Assembly: GCA_914767715.1 (NCBI GenBank)
Contig: OU612067.1
Span: forward strand, 4,154,001-4,218,000
DNA from: Membranipora membranacea
Lineage: Eukaryota > Bryozoa > Gymnolaemata > Cheilostomatida > Membraniporidae
DNA length: 64,000 nucleotides
Direction: 5' to 3'
Shown in pieces: positions 62,014 through 64,000 of this stretch (the stretch's first letter is position 1; each line of letters starts with the position of its first letter). Under the pieces are notes generated by a model, which saw only the letters and a list, made by a program, of their open reading frames with translations, did no database searches and was not told where the DNA came from. Position numbers and translations under genes: made by a program.

Positions 62014-62528
62014 ATAGACAGTTTTCTGAGCTCTGAGATTTAGGCCTCAATTCGGAGTTGTCCTCTCTCCAATTTGGTACTTTTAACCCACGCCGCATAG
62101 GAAAAACGTGCTGAAAAGAGGGTTATCTTGAAAACTGCTTATAATAGGATAAAAATTATTTTTGATTCAGAATCTGCAACATAGAAAACTCATACGGACA
62201 TAGTTTGGGAAATAATTTTAGTAATTGGATAGTCAATTATAGCATTTTCTGCCTGTTTGCGGACAATTTGGCAGAATTTTTCATGAGTTTCGTCACTAAA
62301 TTTAAGATTTATCAACATTCAAGCCTCCAATGATTTGGAAACCTTGTCTCACAGGGTTTTAAATGGTGCAGACTCTGAATCAAAAATCATTTTTATCCTA
62401 TCATAAGCGGTTTTCAAGATAACCCTCTTTCAGCAGGTTTTTCCTATGCGGCGTGGTTTAAAAGTACCAAACTGGAGAGAGGACAACTCCGAATTGAGGC
62501 ATAAATAAGAGCTGAGAAAACTGTCTAT
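62014..62528. mobile_element. Long-TIR non-autonomous element, copy B (complete)
   Basis: A 515-bp element bounded by ATAGACAGTTTTCT and its complement. The inverted terminal repeats extend about 150 bp with scattered mismatches and share GCCTCAATTCGGAGTTGTCC and CGCATAGGAAAAAC. The interior is unique and non-coding. TA dinucleotides flank both ends. A damaged second copy lies at 17135-17579 in the opposite orientation. Confidence 0.85.
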
Positions 62529-63183
62529 ATGCTCAAGTCTCCCATCTCCTTTAGCCACCACAGCTTACCAAATAAGCCTGCCTGTGTCATTGTCATCAAA
62601 CTTTCCCAGAATTTGCAGTACAAGTTTGGAGTAATGCCTGGATTAGTTTGCGGTTTGTTTTTCACTAATGTAAACATGACCTGACAAATACTGGTGCTGA
62701 ATACCTTAAATATGGCCAGGATAAATTTTGTAATTCATAATTCTTTATTAATGAGAGATAATCGGGATTAAATATTACTATCATACTATGAGGATGTCTG
62801 CGGTTCTTAGGATGTTTTGAGGATATTCTGGGGATCCCATTGATAGAAGTGAATTGCTCTGAAGACCTGTTATGATACTTTCGTTTGGAGCATCCGCATA
62901 TCCATCAGATTATTTGCATCAAAACACTTAGATGATCGCCTACAAGATTATCCGCTTAAATTAAATCACAGATTATTTACTTTTTGTTGGTATCTACAAA
63001 GTTCAATCATGTTGCGAAAGAATTAAAGCTTGACTGGCAAGTTTTGTGGCCAGAGTACAAATATGTTAAGTTTTTTGGTGTTTATTAACGATCTAGAAGA
63101 CTGACCTGACTAGAATTGGAAGGAGCATAGCTATGATAGTAGGCCTGACAAGAGAAGTTAAACTACAGGTACATGTTACATAT

Positions 63184-63432
63184 CTAATCCTCAGCCGTAT
63201 GTGGAGCTTGATCTACACAAGCTAATGGACGAAGTTTCCAGATGGATGTGCCCTTTGGATGGATATGGTTTGTGGATAGACTGTGCTGAGAAACAGGTTC
63301 TTGCACACCTGGGCATATGATGGGTACCTCATAATTGTATGGGATAGGTAGGCCTTTTGATGGAAACAAATAAGCGTCTATCCGTGGAATTATCTTATCC
63401 TTTTGATTGAAAGGTGCAAAATTTATCATCAC
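63184..63432 (-). other. Unassigned 82-codon open frame
   Basis: It runs from ATG to TAG, is Pro-rich (FPSKGLPIPYNYEVPIICPG), and its composition is more protein-like than most intronic frames here. I do not recognise a family. It has no supporting splice sites and may be chance or a decayed element. Confidence 0.2.
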
Positions 63433-63986
63433 GCGTGAACTCCATGCTTAGGTTATTCCAATGACTTTTAGTTTCTCTGGTTAAACCTAATATTTGGGTG
63501 GGCATGTCAATGGTGTTTTATTCATTTGATGCACTTGAAATAGGATTGTACTCGAATGTCAACAACCATTTCTATTTCAATACCAACATCTCATGCAATC
63601 CTCTTCAATCATCGATGCAGAGTGATGAGCACCAACGCTGTGATTTGGACAATGAACTTATCATTGATGAGGGTGCTAAAGTAACAAGTGTATTATTAGC
63701 TCTCTACCTCTGAATCCTGTGTCAAATACCTCTGTGCAGCCATGTAAATGATTGCTGTGCTATGGATGTAGTATTTAACGCTAAGAATTCACGGAGTACA
63801 TATAAAAGAATCCTGGTTCCCTTCAGAATTCGAGACTCTCCTCTGTCGGGAAAATGTAGTGTCAAAACTATAGGGAGGTCGACAGTTAGCCCATTTGAAA
63901 GTCAGTTCTCTGTATTTTGGAGCCGTGTACAAACAAGGAAAAGAATTCTAAACCCCCAACACTCTTATACTCTTGACATTCCTCAC

Positions 63987-64000
63987 CTTAGTTTTATTAC
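63987..64000 (-). CDS. BARD1: Possible further BARD1 exon end at the window edge
   Basis: On the - strand an AAG|GTGAGG donor lies at 63987/63986. Its phase (ending after AAT AAA ACT AAG) matches the phase-0 start of the exon at 61068. Only 14 bases are visible, so this is a donor-based guess. Confidence 0.35.

Larger units (their letters stand above)
61069..63986 (-). other. BARD1 intron upstream of the linker exon
   Basis: 2.9 kb without a recognised BARD1 exon. It contains the long-TIR element at 62014-62528 and one unassigned open frame at 63184-63432. Confidence 0.4.

Overview
The window is nuclear DNA of an invertebrate animal. Its genes are split into many small exons by GT–AG introns, the DNA is AT-rich, and the proteins are metazoan families (NLK, STYXL1/MK-STYX, PTPMT1, DDX1, PRODH, BARD1). 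I cannot name the species. The intron-rich, slowly evolving gene models and the presence of BARD1 fit an early-branching animal or a slow-evolving invertebrate better than a fly or nematode. Every exon model below was joined by hand from splice sites, and all reading phases close.

Layout, left to right: (1) the last three coding exons of nemo-like kinase, + strand, 822-3582. (2) A complete nine-exon STYXL1-like pseudophosphatase, - strand, 9829-5260. (3) Head-to-head with it, 475 bp away, a single-exon PTPMT1-like phosphatase, + strand, 10305-10859. (4) A complete 19-exon DDX1 RNA helicase, - strand, 27056-11079. Its 7.2-kb intron 13 holds a complete six-exon seven-transmembrane receptor gene on the opposite strand (16195-19503), and its intron 7 holds a 680-bp near-perfect palindrome. 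(5) Head-to-head with DDX1, 307 bp away, a complete 11-exon proline dehydrogenase, + strand, 27364-39265. Its intron 5 carries three U5 spliceosomal snRNA copies in sense orientation. (6) A two-exon gene, 41399-43522, encoding a Pro/Ser-rich disordered region followed by an NHL-like beta-propeller. (7) A 5.2-kb gene-poor stretch. (8) The 3' part of a BARD1 gene, - strand, 61068-48712, with both BRCT repeats. Its introns are full of repeats: a hAT-type MITE with an 8-bp target duplication, a 134-bp higher-order tandem repeat, and a long-TIR element also found near 17 kb.

The most interesting points are these. The catalytically dead STYXL1 and PTPMT1, reported as binding partners in mammals, sit back to back on one short shared promoter region. 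Three U5 snRNA copies lie inside a protein gene's intron. A divergent GPCR lacking the DRY, CWxP and NPxxY signatures is nested inside DDX1. A 337-bp-arm inverted repeat with one mismatch would give DDX1 pre-mRNA a long hairpin. A set of 26-30-bp perfect palindromes recurs, two of them with the same eight-base core.
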